In this document: piece after piece, positions 7,584-15,831 of the stretch
How positions within the stretch are numbered: position 1 is the stretch's first letter
Layout: every line of letters begins with the position of its first letter
Origin: Bacillota bacterium
GTDB taxonomy: Bacteria > Bacillota > Clostridia > Christensenellales > Aristaeellaceae
Direction: 5' to 3'
NCBI GenBank assembly: GCA_023416655.1
Contig: JAEZHK010000048.1
Location: forward strand, 1 to 21,581
DNA: 21,581 nt
The notes under the pieces: model-generated
Told to the model about the DNA's origin: nothing
Database searches by the model: none
What the model saw: only the letters and a program-made list of their open reading frames with translations
Made by a program: the position numbers and the translations under genes

Positions 7584-7910
7584 TAATTAGAAACAAATTA
7601 CTCATAAGAAAAGTAAAACCTCCCCAAAGAACCATCGAATATGGCGGGCAGGCCCGGATGAGCACCAAAGGAGCGGATTTTCAAGCTTTCGCTCCGCTTA
7701 TGGGACGGGGAGGGGAGAATCCGTCCGGGGGAAAGCGCCGGAACGAACGCTCTCGGTCTGTATGATGGGAAACTCTGTCCCAACGCTTTGTGATAAGCGG
7801 AAGATGCTTTCAAGGCGAACGGTTACATTAAGAACCGTTGCGGAGGATTGTGATGGGGGATGGAGTGCCGATAATATCCGACATGTAATGAAATCTGTTG
7901 CATAAAGCCG
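7584..7910. other. Gene-poor intergenic stretch
   Basis: About 330 bases with no gene I can support. A plus-strand open frame (7544-7765) lacks a ribosome binding site and has no protein-like character. The only structure seen is a seven-pair hairpin AACGGTT/AACCGTT (7818-7824 with 7833-7839). Base composition drops from the GC-rich norm at the left end, where the Big_2 gene promoter lies. Confidence 0.5.
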
Positions 7911-7941
7911 AAAAACCCCGCCGGAGTGTCCTCCGGCAGGG
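7911..7941 (-). terminator. Rho-independent terminator of the URO-D-family gene
   Basis: On the minus strand a ten-base stem with one mismatch (7932-7941 with 7916-7925) closes a six-base loop and is followed by five T residues (7915-7911). It lies 35 bases after the stop codon. Confidence 0.85.
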
Positions 7942-7975
7942 CAATCAAAGTCATAATTCCGCGTTGGAAGGGGGG

Positions 7976-9154
7976 CTAGGCCTTGAGCGCGTCCAGCGCC
8001 GCGATTTCGCTGGTGATGCGCGCTAGATCCAGCGGATACACGCCGTACTCGCGCACGACCTCCAGCATGTAGGCGTAGCTCTCCGGGGCCACGTCGGAGG
8101 AGACGGAGTGGTCGCTCTGCGCCACCCAGCGGCCCTCCACCGCGCCCAGCAGCTTATGCAGCACTTCGCGCTTGATGCGGTTTCTGTCGCCGCTCTCCAT
8201 CTCGCGCACGTCGATGTTGCCCACGAAGCCCAGCCGGTAGCCGAACCGCTCGCGCAGTTCCACGATGTCCAGGTGGCTCTTGCACTCCAGCGGGTTGTAG
8301 CCGTCCAGCCCCATTTCGATGAAGTCCTCGTAGATGGCGGTGGCGTTGCCGCAGCCGTGGTAGACCACGAGCAGGCCGGCCTCATGGCAGATGTCGATGA
8401 GCTTTTTCGTAATGGGCTTGAAGTAGGTGCGCCAGAGGCTCGGGCTGATCAGCATGCCGTTGACGTAGGCCACGTCGCCCCAGATGTACATGCCGCGGAG
8501 CTTGCCCTGGCCGTATTCGATCTGCGCGCGGGCGAACTCGCACAGGAAGTCGCCGATGCGAGCGATGAAGTCGCCGAACAGCTCCGGCTCCTCCAGCGGC
8601 CAGGTCAGCGAGTTCACGGTGCCGATGCAGCGCCACACGTATTCGTAAGCCTCGCACACGGAGCCGAAGAGCACCGTGTCGTTCTCGTACTTTTTGAGCC
8701 TTTCGGTCCAGGCGGGGATGTTGCGGCCGATGGCGTCGCCGACGCCGTTGAGTTGGTCGTCACCCTGCATGGTGAACCGGCGCGGGTCCCGTGGGTCGTC
8801 GAACTGGTAGGATTCCATCTCCTCCGGCTCGCTGACCGAAAACGCGTCGAAATGGGGCATCGGCGCGGAGCCGCTCCTGCGGATGGTGGCGCCGAAGCCT
8901 GTTTTGAGTTTCACGTTGACGCCGTCGTCCTCCAGCACTTCGAAGGGTTGGATCTTCGGGTCCATGTTGGGGGTGACGATCACGTAGTCCAGGTCGTGGA
9001 ACAGGTAGGGATCAAAGGACGCGCCGCGCTTTTCGCGCTCGCGCAGCAGGTACCCGGTCCAGAAATTGTCGCCCACCGGCACCCTGTCGGGCAGACCCGT
9101 CCCCCGGACGGCCTTTTCCAGCCGGTCGAGCTTGGCGGCAACCTTATCGTTCAT
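7976..9154 (-). CDS. URO-D-superfamily zinc methyltransferase-like protein
   Basis: Cytosolic 392-aa TIM-barrel protein of the uroporphyrinogen decarboxylase superfamily. It carries the zinc-site pattern of corrinoid-dependent methyltransferases (MtaA/MtbA type): YHGCGN with His266 and Cys268, then LECKSHLD with Cys291. The N-terminal arginine-rich signature of true haem-pathway HemE is absent, so haem synthesis is unlikely. Other landmarks are MYIWGDVAYVNGMLISPSLWRTYFKPITKKLID and LGFVGNIDVREM. The start at 9154 is chosen because the five codons upstream contain its GGGAGGA ribosome binding site. It has its own TATAAT box and terminator, so it is a single-gene unit. Methyl donor and acceptor are unknown; no corrinoid protein gene is in the window. 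Confidence 0.82.
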   Translation of the reverse strand: MNDKVAAKLDRLEKAVRGTGLPDRVPVGDNFWTGYLLREREKRGASFDPYLFHDLDYVIVTPNMDPKIQPFEVLEDDGVNVKLKTGFGATIRRSGSAPMPHFDAFSVSEPEEMESYQFDDPRDPRRFTMQGDDQLNGVGDAIGRNIPAWTERLKKYENDTVLFGSVCEAYEYVWRCIGTVNSLTWPLEEPELFGDFIARIGDFLCEFARAQIEYGQGKLRGMYIWGDVAYVNGMLISPSLWRTYFKPITKKLIDICHEAGLLVVYHGCGNATAIYEDFIEMGLDGYNPLECKSHLDIVELRERFGYRLGFVGNIDVREMESGDRNRIKREVLHKLLGAVEGRWVAQSDHSVSSDVAPESYAYMLEVVREYGVYPLDLARITSEIAALDALKA

Positions 9155-9189
9155 GATCGTTCCTCCCATAGCCAGTCGTCGTTATTGCC

Positions 9190-9213
9190 ATTATAGACGG
9201 GCGGCCTAGCCGC
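9190..9213 (-). promoter_or_regulatory. -10 box and palindromic operator candidate upstream of the URO-D-family gene
   Basis: A perfect minus-strand TATAAT (9190-9195) lacks a good -35 hexamer at 16-18 bases. In that interval lies the palindrome GCGGC-CTA-GCCGC (9201-9213). A consensus -10 without a -35, with a dyad in the spacer, suggests an activator- or repressor-controlled promoter (inference). Confidence 0.45.
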
Positions 9214-9258
9214 GCGTTACACAATTATCTTAACAAATGCTTCGTTTTTTTATGGAGA

Positions 9259-11031
9259 TCAGACCCCTGAGGCAGGGAGCCGCACGATGGCCACCGTGCC
9301 CAGGTCCTCGCCGCTTAAAAAGCTCAGCCCGTAGCCGCCGGGGCAGTACAGCTGGATGCGCTCGTTGATGTTCTTGACGCCCACGCCGCCCAGCGCTTTT
9401 CCGGAGGGCCGCTCGGCGGTCAAAATCCGGGTCAGCTCATCCGCGCTCATGCCCGCGCCGTCGTCACACACCATCAGCACCAGTTCGTCCCCGTCCATGG
9501 TGCCCACGACCTTCAGAAAGCACTTTTTGTGTGTGGGCTTGACGCCGTGGTAGATGGCGTTCTCCACCAGCGGCTGCAGGATCAGTTTGGGTACGCGGAT
9601 GGCCTGACAGGCCTCGTCCAGCCGGATTTCGTACTCGAACCGGGAGTCGTAGCGCATCTTCTGGATCTTGAGGTACTGGGTTACGTGCTCGAACTCCTGC
9701 TTGAGGGGCACGATGTCTTCGCCCCCGCCCAGCATCAGCCGGAAGAGCTTGGCCAGCGCGTCCGCCATCTCGGCGGCGACCTGGGGCTTGTAGTTGCTCA
9801 TCCAGACGATGGAGTCCAGCGTATTGTACAGGAAGTGGGGCGTGATCTGCGACTGCAGCGCGTCCAGTTCCGCCTTGCGCTTGCCTTTCTCGGTCTCGAT
9901 GATCTTCTTCATCAGCCGCTGGTTGTGGTCGATCATCGCGTTGAAGCCGCCCGCCAGTTCGCCGATCTCGTTTTTGGGCGTATCGTCGGCGCGCACGTCG
10001 AAGTCGCCCTTTTGCACGCGGCCCATCAGCTTTCGAAGCTTGTCCAGCGGGCGGAACACCCGCCGGGACAGGAGCATCGACAGCGCGAACGCCACGACCG
10101 CCGAGGCGATCGCCCCGAACAAGATCTGCAGCGTCCGCTGCCTGTCTGCTGCGCCGGTGATCAGCGCGCGGGGGATCGCGTAGATCACGCGGTAGCCCGG
10201 CGCAGCGATCGCGGCAGAGAGTACCAGACGGTCGCCTTGGGCGAAGGAGGTCTGCCCGGCGAGCGCCCTGCGCTTGATCTCGTCGTCCGGCAACGGGGCG
10301 GGGATGACTTGCGCGCCCCGGTAGGCCGGGTCCGGGTGGTAGATGTAGTTGCCCGCCTCGTCCACGATGAAGATGTAGCCGTTCTCGCCCGCGCCGATGC
10401 CGCCGCAGATGTCGGCCAGCGTGTCGGTGGACAGGTTGATCAAAATCGCGCCCACCGGCGCGGAGCCCTTGAAGATGACGATGGGCCGGGTCAGCGAGAT
10501 TACGCTCTGCGCGCGACCGTAGATGTCGGTGATCTGGTGGGGCGGCAGGAACACGCTGCGGCCGCCGCTCCCCAGCGCAGCCGCGTACCAGGAGAGCCAG
10601 TCCCCGCCCGCCTGGTTGGTGGTGAAGAGGTTAGACGCGGTGTCGGCCAGCGAGCCGTTCCGCCCGGCGACTGCGATGGAGGTGATCTCCGGGCGCAGCC
10701 TCGAAAGATCGGTCAGGATGGCGCGCACCTGCTGTGAGTTCTCATAGTACTGGGACTGGCTTAAGGAAATATCGGTGTCGTTGACCAGCATGCGCAGCAC
10801 CGACGACTGCACGTTTGAGAGCGCCGCCAGCTTCTCCATGTCGTCCAGGTAGTATTCGAGGTTCCGGATCACCTGGGTGAGCATCGCGTCCGCGTCCCGC
10901 TCCGCACGCTGCACCAATTCGCGCTTGGTGCCTTCGCCCGCCATCAGCGCGATCAGAAAGCAGAGGAAGAACACCCCCAGAAAGGAAAGGGCGGTCATCT
11001 GGGTCCTCAGCTGCGTTGCCTTCCTGCGCAT
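9259..11031 (-). CDS. YesM-type sensor histidine kinase
   Basis: Membrane sensor kinase of 590 aa that should phosphorylate the adjacent response regulator. Order: TM1 (about 12-32), an extracellular Cache-like sensor region (about 33-298), TM2 (about 300-322), a HAMP linker (about 323-375, RPLDKLRKLMGRVQKGDFDVR), a His-kinase domain with QSQITPHFLYNTLD (phospho-acceptor His399), and an ATPase domain with PLVENAIYHGV (N-box), DDGAGMS and GGVGVKNINERI. The open frame reaches 11187, but I take the ATG at 11031 because it has an AAAGGAAGAG site and begins the basic residues before TM1. It follows the response regulator in the same direction, with repeat copy A in the 259-base gap. Kinases of this class usually sense sugars directly or through binding proteins. 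Confidence 0.93.
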   Translation of the reverse strand: MRRKATQLRTQMTALSFLGVFFLCFLIALMAGEGTKRELVQRAERDADAMLTQVIRNLEYYLDDMEKLAALSNVQSSVLRMLVNDTDISLSQSQYYENSQQVRAILTDLSRLRPEITSIAVAGRNGSLADTASNLFTTNQAGGDWLSWYAAALGSGGRSVFLPPHQITDIYGRAQSVISLTRPIVIFKGSAPVGAILINLSTDTLADICGGIGAGENGYIFIVDEAGNYIYHPDPAYRGAQVIPAPLPDDEIKRRALAGQTSFAQGDRLVLSAAIAAPGYRVIYAIPRALITGAADRQRTLQILFGAIASAVVAFALSMLLSRRVFRPLDKLRKLMGRVQKGDFDVRADDTPKNEIGELAGGFNAMIDHNQRLMKKIIETEKGKRKAELDALQSQITPHFLYNTLDSIVWMSNYKPQVAAEMADALAKLFRLMLGGGEDIVPLKQEFEHVTQYLKIQKMRYDSRFEYEIRLDEACQAIRVPKLILQPLVENAIYHGVKPTHKKCFLKVVGTMDGDELVLMVCDDGAGMSADELTRILTAERPSGKALGGVGVKNINERIQLYCPGGYGLSFLSGEDLGTVAIVRLPASGV

Positions 11032-11120
11032 GGCTCTTCCTTTCGTTTCCCGGCCTGTGATCCCATCGTTCACGGAAACCTTCGGGTGAAATGCCATCCA
11101 GCCCGGTCTTTCTTTCAATC

Positions 11121-11287
11121 GTTCCCAGCGACCTGCGCGCCGGGAATCGGTTTCCGGAATCAGTGCGCACACTGGTGGAGGAAACAATACCGCATGTCAG
11201 TGAGCCGCCCGGAAATCCCGCAGGATTTCATGGCTCACGCAGTCCTGTTCCTTCGCGCCCAAAAGCCGCCCGGCGGGTTTTGGGCGC
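11121..11287 (-). repeat. Four-hairpin intergenic element, copy A
   Basis: In the direction of the flanking genes, four hairpins follow each other. Hairpin 4 (11287-11255, GCGCCCAAAA/TTTTGGGCGC) is followed by a linker ending GACTGC. Hairpin 3 (11238-11200) has outer stem GTGAGCC/GGCTCAC and inner GAAATCC/GGATTTC. After the linker TGACATGCGGTAT comes hairpin 2 (11185-11150), with its middle partly decayed, and then hairpin 1 (11147-11121). It begins three bases past the response-regulator stop and lies before the kinase start. Stem sequences differ from copies B and C but pairing is kept in hairpins 3 and 4. Confidence 0.8.
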
Positions 11288-11290
11288 CTG

Positions 11291-12868
11291 TTATCTGTAT
11301 TGTGCTCGGTATTCGGTGGGCGTGAGGCCGGTGTACTTTTTGAAGCAGACCGAGAAGTACTGCGGGTCGCCGTAGCCGGTTTCGGCCGCGACCTCGTAGG
11401 TGCGCTTGGCGGTTTCCCTGAGGAGCGCCTTGGCCTTCTCGAGCCGGAGGTTGATCAGGTAGTCGATAAAGGTGACGCCGAGTTTTTTCTTGAACAGGAT
11501 GCTCAGGTAGGTAGGGCTGACGAACACGTGGGCCGCCGCCGCGTTCAGCGACATGTCCGGATCGGCGTAATGTTCGGCGATGAAGACGCACGCGCCCTCG
11601 ATCAGCTGGTTTCCGGACGAGGTGCGGGCTTCCTCCAGCTGCGCGTGTGCGTACAGCAGGTGCTCTTCCACGATTGCCTCGCAGTCGCCCAGCGATTGGG
11701 CCGCGAACACCCGCCGATAGGCCTCCTCCAGCCGCGCCGGGTCGGCCTTGCCCGCGCCTGTCATATGCTTGAACGCGCCGTTCAGAAGGTCGATGGTCAA
11801 CACCCTCAGGTTTTCCTCCGAAAGGCTGCCCGCCGAGCGCAAGGTCTCAAAGAACGTCCGGATGCCCTCCGTAAGCTCCGCCCGCGAACCCTGCTTCAGC
11901 TTCTGCAAAAGTAGCCCCGCGTCGTCGAAGGGGTAGAGCCTCGCCTCCGATAGCCGGACGAAGGCGTCGTAGGTATTGTAGCGGCCCAGCATTACGCGGC
12001 TTCGGAGCGCCTGGCGCGCGGAGAGGTAGGAGCGGTTGAGCTCACACAGTTTGTCCACCGGCTCGCCGATGGCGGCGGTGGTCGCCAGGTCCAGCTGCTC
12101 GTAAAGCTCGGCGCGGATCGCCTCGATCAGGGCCGCCACGAACGCGCGCTCCTTTTCCTTGAACACGGTGCGCGCGCAGTACACGAGCGCCACGCCGCCC
12201 CGGTTCAGTTCGAAGGCCGCGGCGTCGGTCCTGGCTTCCGAGCGGATGATGTCGAGCGCCGCGCACTCCAGAAGCGCCCAGTCCCGAACCGCGCCCTGCT
12301 CCGCTTCGAAGTCGATCAGACAGACGGTGAAGGACTCGCCGGAGAGCGGCTGGCCCACGAATTTCAGCATGTCCTCGATTTCCGCCTGGCTCAGTTCCCG
12401 CTCCAGTAATTGGTTCAGGAGCTTCTGGCGCATCAGCGGCATCGCCTGGTCGAGCTGCCTTCGCATCCGGTTCAGCTGGTGTTCGCGGACGCGGGCGGCG
12501 TCCACCTGCCGCTCGAGCCGCTTGACCGCTGCAACCAGCTCCGCCGGGGGCACCGGCTTTTGCAGGTATTCGCGCACGCCATGCTTGAGCGCCTCCTGCG
12601 CGTAGGCGAACTCGTCGTGGCCGCTCAGAATCGCCACCATCGTGCTGGGCAGTATCTCCTTCAATTTCGCCGACAGCTGCAGCCCGTCCATGTGCGGCAT
12701 GCGGATGTCGGTCACCACGATGTCGGGTTTCAGTTCCTGCGCGATGACCAGCGCCTGTTCGCCGTCCGCCGCGCCCTTAACCTCGTATCCCAAGCCCGCC
12801 CAGTCAACGCTGTGCACCAGCGCCTCCCGGAGCATGTCCTCGTCTTCCACAATGAGCAGTTTGTACAT
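11291..12868 (-). CDS. YesN-type response regulator with AraC DNA-binding domain
   Basis: Cytosolic transcription activator of 525 aa. The receiver domain (about 1-120) has the acidic pair Glu8/Asp9/Glu10, phospho-acceptor Asp54 (VVTDIRMPHMDG), Ser/Gly switch residues in ILSGHDEF, and Lys in LQKPV. A middle helical region (about 130-420) has no clear family. The C-terminal AraC domain (about 425-525) has both helix-turn-helix units: MSLNAAAAHVFVSPTYLSILFKKKLG and KRTYEVAAETGYGDPQYFSVCFKKYTGLTPTEYR. The frame is open to 13225, but the ATG at 12868 has a GGGAGGG site and starts the receiver fold. It precedes the kinase gene and is divergent from the sugar importer, which is its probable target. 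Confidence 0.93.
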   Translation of the reverse strand: MYKLLIVEDEDMLREALVHSVDWAGLGYEVKGAADGEQALVIAQELKPDIVVTDIRMPHMDGLQLSAKLKEILPSTMVAILSGHDEFAYAQEALKHGVREYLQKPVPPAELVAAVKRLERQVDAARVREHQLNRMRRQLDQAMPLMRQKLLNQLLERELSQAEIEDMLKFVGQPLSGESFTVCLIDFEAEQGAVRDWALLECAALDIIRSEARTDAAAFELNRGGVALVYCARTVFKEKERAFVAALIEAIRAELYEQLDLATTAAIGEPVDKLCELNRSYLSARQALRSRVMLGRYNTYDAFVRLSEARLYPFDDAGLLLQKLKQGSRAELTEGIRTFFETLRSAGSLSEENLRVLTIDLLNGAFKHMTGAGKADPARLEEAYRRVFAAQSLGDCEAIVEEHLLYAHAQLEEARTSSGNQLIEGACVFIAEHYADPDMSLNAAAAHVFVSPTYLSILFKKKLGVTFIDYLINLRLEKAKALLRETAKRTYEVAAETGYGDPQYFSVCFKKYTGLTPTEYRAQYR

Positions 12869-12897
12869 CGCGTTTCCCTCCCGGATCCACCTGCGCG

Positions 12898-12984
12898 GCT
12901 TGCGCATGAATCTTTGATTCATGCGCAAGCAAGGGAACTGGGGCGGATTGTTGAAATTCCAGCGGGAATTTCCGGGCACAATCC
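12898..12984 (+). repeat. Partial, diverged copy D of the intergenic element
   Basis: Hairpin 4 is a perfect 15-bp stem with a TTT loop (12898-12912 with 12916-12930) of new sequence. The following linker AAGGGAACTGGGGC resembles that of copies A-C. Hairpin 3 has outer stem GGATTGT/ACAATCC (12945-12951 with 12978-12984), inner stem GAAATTCC/GGAATTTC (12953-12960 with 12965-12972) and the conserved CCGGGC on the right side. Hairpins 2 and 1 are not recognisable. It lies upstream of the response-regulator gene. Confidence 0.6.
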
Positions 12985-13100
12985 GCGCGGTCGGTACCGA
13001 TTCCTCGTCGGGCGGGCAAGCTCGCCCTTTGGAGAAATCCATTTGTGCCGGCAAAGCCGCCGCAAATGATTGAACATTGGAGGGCTTAGGCCCTCCAAAC
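12985..13100. repeat. Run of three further hairpins in the divergent intergenic region
   Basis: Directly after copy D come a seven-pair hairpin (13010-13016 with 13021-13027), a CATTTG/CAAATG hairpin (13040-13045 with 13063-13068) and a perfect TTGGAGGGC/GCCCTCCAA hairpin (13077-13085 with 13090-13098). None has a T tract. The last resembles the CCGGAGGGC hairpin at 18775-18795. Confidence 0.6.
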
Positions 13101-13152
13101 CTCCCGCAGTTCACGCATTCATAATTCGTGCGTTGGACTTGGATCCACCAGC

Positions 13153-13181
13153 ATCTTATCAGATTCCGTCGAATTCGTAAA
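13153..13181 (-). promoter_or_regulatory. Candidate promoter of the response regulator-kinase operon
   Basis: Minus-strand TTTACG (13176-13181) and TAAGAT (13153-13158) are 17 bases apart. If used, the leader of about 280 bases would carry the copy D hairpin cluster. Match to consensus is moderate. Confidence 0.4.
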
Positions 13182-13267
13182 CCGCGGCGCAACGCCTGAA
13201 CGCGAAGTGTTAAAAAATTCAGCATAGATGCATAGAAAAATCCACTGTATCATCCGAGGGCAGGCCC

Positions 13268-13273
13268 TATAAT
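13268..13273 (+). promoter_or_regulatory. -10 box of the sugar importer operon
   Basis: A perfect TATAAT stands 37 bases upstream of the ATPase start; no good -35 is visible at the proper spacing (CTGTAT at 13245-13250 is poor). This fits an activator-dependent promoter, with the divergent AraC-type regulator as the obvious candidate. Confidence 0.55.
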
Positions 13274-13310
13274 GGTAAAGGATTCGTAATCCCGGAGGGA
13301 GGAATGCGCG

Positions 13311-14831
13311 ATGAGCCGTTGGGCGCCCTGCGACGAGGCACTGCGCATGGAAGGGGTCTCCAAGGCTTTCCCCGGCACGCTGGCGGTGGACCACGTGGAC
13401 TTTGACCTGTTGGCGGGCGAAGTGCACGCATTGGTCGGGGAAAACGGCGCGGGCAAATCGACGCTGATGAAGCTTTTGGCGGGCTCGTTCCCGGACTATA
13501 CAGGAAAAGTCTACATCAGAGGCAATGTTGAGACGCTGCACACGCCCGCCCAGTCCAAGGCGCGCGGCGTCGGCATGATCTATCAGGAGCTCTCGCTGGC
13601 CCGGCCGATCTCCATCGCCGAAAACCTGCTGGTGGGCAAGCTGCCGAAAAAAGGCCTTTTCATCGACCACGCGGAGGTCCGCCGCCGCTCGAAGGAACTA
13701 TTGGAGCAGGTGGGCCTTGGATACCTCGACCCGTCCATGCCGGTCTCCGACATCAGCCAGTGCGAGGCGCAGCTGGTGGAGATCGCAAAAACATTGGGCG
13801 ACAACCCACGCATCCTCGTCATGGATGAGCCGACCTCCGCGCTCTCCAACGAGGAGGTCAAGCGCCTCTTCGCCATCATTCACAAGCTCAAAGCCCAGGG
13901 CATCGCGATCGTGTACATCTCGCACCACCTGCAGGAGGTGTTCGAGGTGGCCGACCGCATCACCGTGATGCGGGACGGCAAAAAGCGGGGGACCTACAAT
14001 ACGAAAGACACCAACCGCGCCGAGATCGTGGACCTGATGGTCGGCCGCTCGGTCAGCGAGTTCTACAGCCGCCGCAACCCGGCCATCGGCAAGGAACTGC
14101 TCCGGGTCGATCACCTGAGCCGCTGGGGCTTCTTCCACGACGTCAGCTTTCAGGTGCGCGAGGGTGAGACGCTGGCCATCTGCGGCCTTGCGGGCGCGGG
14201 GCGCACGGAGCTGGCCCGGGCCATCGTGGGCGTCGACCGCTTCGACGAGGGCGAAATCACCCTGCGCGGGCGGAAGGTGCATTTCAAAAACATGTACGAG
14301 GCCATCCAGTCGGGCGTCGTGTACCTGACGGAGAGCCGCAAGTTCGACGGCCTGGCGGTCCGGCTCACCGCTGGGGAAAACGCGGTGGCAGCCCACATTC
14401 CAAAGCTTGCCAAGGGGCTATTCTTTAATGCCTCGATGGGTGCGAAGGATGTCAAGGAACTGATGGAGGCGCTCAGCGTCTACCCGATGGAGCCCAGCCG
14501 CCCGGTGACCAACTTCTCCGGCGGCAACCAGCAGAAGATTCTGATGGCCAAGTGGCTGATGACAAAGCCTTCCGTCCTGATTTTGGACGAGCCGACCCGC
14601 GGCGTGGACATCGGCGCGAAGGAGATCATCCACAAAGCAGTGGAGAACCTGGCCGCCAGCGGCAGCGCGGTGATCCTGATCACCAGCGACCTGCCGGAGA
14701 TGGTGGGCCTCAGCGACCGGACGATCGTGCTCCGAAACGGCCATGTGATCGGTGAAATCCAGCGGGACGGAATCAGCGAGAGCGCGCTGCTCCTGGCTGC
14801 GAACGGGGAGGGAAAGCATGTCCATGCATAG
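13311..14831 (+). CDS. Sugar ABC transporter ATP-binding protein (RbsA/MglA/RhaT-like, tandem domains)
   Basis: Energy-coupling subunit of a CUT2-family importer, 506 aa with two ATPase domains. Domain 1 has Walker A GENGAGKST (43-51), Q-loop MIYQEL, Walker B ILVMDEPTSAL (168-178) and the H-loop YISHHL. Its signature is SDISQCEAQLVEIAK, in which the usual Gly is replaced by Cys; first-domain signatures are often altered in this family. Domain 2 has the degenerate Walker A GLAGAGRTEL normal for MglA-like proteins, signature FSGGNQQK and Walker B VLILDEPTRGVDIGAK. GGAGGGAGGA precedes the start. It is the first gene of the operon and overlaps the next gene by 14 bases. The sugar cannot be read from this subunit. 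Confidence 0.93.
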   Translation: MSRWAPCDEALRMEGVSKAFPGTLAVDHVDFDLLAGEVHALVGENGAGKSTLMKLLAGSFPDYTGKVYIRGNVETLHTPAQSKARGVGMIYQELSLARPISIAENLLVGKLPKKGLFIDHAEVRRRSKELLEQVGLGYLDPSMPVSDISQCEAQLVEIAKTLGDNPRILVMDEPTSALSNEEVKRLFAIIHKLKAQGIAIVYISHHLQEVFEVADRITVMRDGKKRGTYNTKDTNRAEIVDLMVGRSVSEFYSRRNPAIGKELLRVDHLSRWGFFHDVSFQVREGETLAICGLAGAGRTELARAIVGVDRFDEGEITLRGRKVHFKNMYEAIQSGVVYLTESRKFDGLAVRLTAGENAVAAHIPKLAKGLFFNASMGAKDVKELMEALSVYPMEPSRPVTNFSGGNQQKILMAKWLMTKPSVLILDEPTRGVDIGAKEIIHKAVENLAASGSAVILITSDLPEMVGLSDRTIVLRNGHVIGEIQRDGISESALLLAANGEGKHVHA

Positions 14832-15831
14832 CGCATCCGCGCCGGACGTCAGAAAGCGCAGCGTCAACCGGCTGACCCTCGTCGTCAGCCGCCTGGGCGT
14901 GTACGTGATCGTGCTGCTCCTGGCGGTTCTGGGCATCTTCCTCGCGCCCGGCAAATTTCTGACGTACAAGAACCTCATGAGCGTGGTGCAGGCAATATCG
15001 TTGCTTGGCATCACCTCTGTGGGCATGAGCTTCGTGGTGTTCAGCGCCAACTTTTCCGACATGTCGGTGCCGATGACCATCGCGTTCTCCGGCATGATCT
15101 CAGTCACCTGCATCGGCATGGGCTTCTGGCCGAGCCTCCTTCTGGGCACGCTTTCGGGGACGGTGCTGGGCATCGTCAACGGCCTCGTGATCGGCAAGCT
15201 GCGCGCGCACCCGGTCATCTGGACGATGGCGTTCAACTTCGTGATCTCCGGCATCGTGCGCTGGCTCTACGGCGGCAACCAGATCTACCCGGACGTGATC
15301 GCCGGCGACACCCCGGCGGTGGAGGCCTTCTTCGCGCTCTCCCGCTCGAACTTCCTGGGCGTGCCGATCATGGTCTTGGTGATGGCCGCGATGTTCATCA
15401 TCGGCCAGTACGTATTGACCCGCACGGCCTTCGGCAACCAGCTGAAGGTGGTCGGCTCCAACTACGAGGCGGCACGGCTCTCCGGCATCAACATCGTCAA
15501 GGTCATCGTGGTGGTCTTCCTGATCTCGTCGTTCTGCGCGTCGATCACCGGCCTCTTTCTGGCTTCCATCAGTAAGACCGGTGCCTACTACAACGGCGAG
15601 GGCTACGACTTCCGCGCGATGACGGCGGTGCTCTTGGGCGGCATGACGCTGGCGGGCGGCAAGGGTGACCTGATCGGAACGCTCGGCGGTGTTTTGACGA
15701 TGGGCCTGCTCTCCAACATCATGAACCTGGTGGGTGTGTCCACGTTCGAGCAGTACCTGGTGCTGGGCCTGATGTTCCTGGTCATCGTGTGGATCAACAC
15801 CACTTCCATGAGAAAGCTGGGGCGAAGCTGA
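14818..15831 (+). CDS. Sugar ABC transporter permease 1 (RbsC-like)
   Basis: Inner-membrane channel subunit of the CUT2 importer (337 aa), with about eight to ten hydrophobic segments beginning at LTLVVSRLGVYVIVLLLAVLGIFLA. The family loop usually reading GGIDLSVG is changed to ANFSDMSVPM. The ATPase-contact region TRTAFGNQLKVVGSNYEAARLSGIN, the hallmark of this family, is intact, as is MTAVLLGGMTLAGGKGDLIGTLGG. The start at 14818 is supported by GGGGAGGG and overlaps the ATPase stop. Its stop TGA shares a base with the next ATG, so translation of the two permeases is coupled. With permease 2 it would form a heterodimer. Confidence 0.91.
   Translation: MSMHSASAPDVRKRSVNRLTLVVSRLGVYVIVLLLAVLGIFLAPGKFLTYKNLMSVVQAISLLGITSVGMSFVVFSANFSDMSVPMTIAFSGMISVTCIGMGFWPSLLLGTLSGTVLGIVNGLVIGKLRAHPVIWTMAFNFVISGIVRWLYGGNQIYPDVIAGDTPAVEAFFALSRSNFLGVPIMVLVMAAMFIIGQYVLTRTAFGNQLKVVGSNYEAARLSGINIVKVIVVVFLISSFCASITGLFLASISKTGAYYNGEGYDFRAMTAVLLGGMTLAGGKGDLIGTLGGVLTMGLLSNIMNLVGVSTFEQYLVLGLMFLVIVWINTTSMRKLGRS

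Noticed and set aside
7544..7765. A 73-residue open frame in the gap after the Big_2 gene
   Set aside because: It lacks a ribosome binding site, begins inside the promoter region of the divergent gene and has no protein-like features.
7584..7910. Possible riboswitch or tRNA in the gene-poor stretch
   Set aside because: I looked for cobalamin, c-di-GMP and other riboswitch core motifs and for tRNA arms and found none convincing.
8108..10737. Long plus-strand frames opposite the URO-D-family gene and the histidine kinase
   Set aside because: These are low-complexity, Val/Ala/Asp/His-rich translations without ribosome binding sites, antisense to genes with clear domains.
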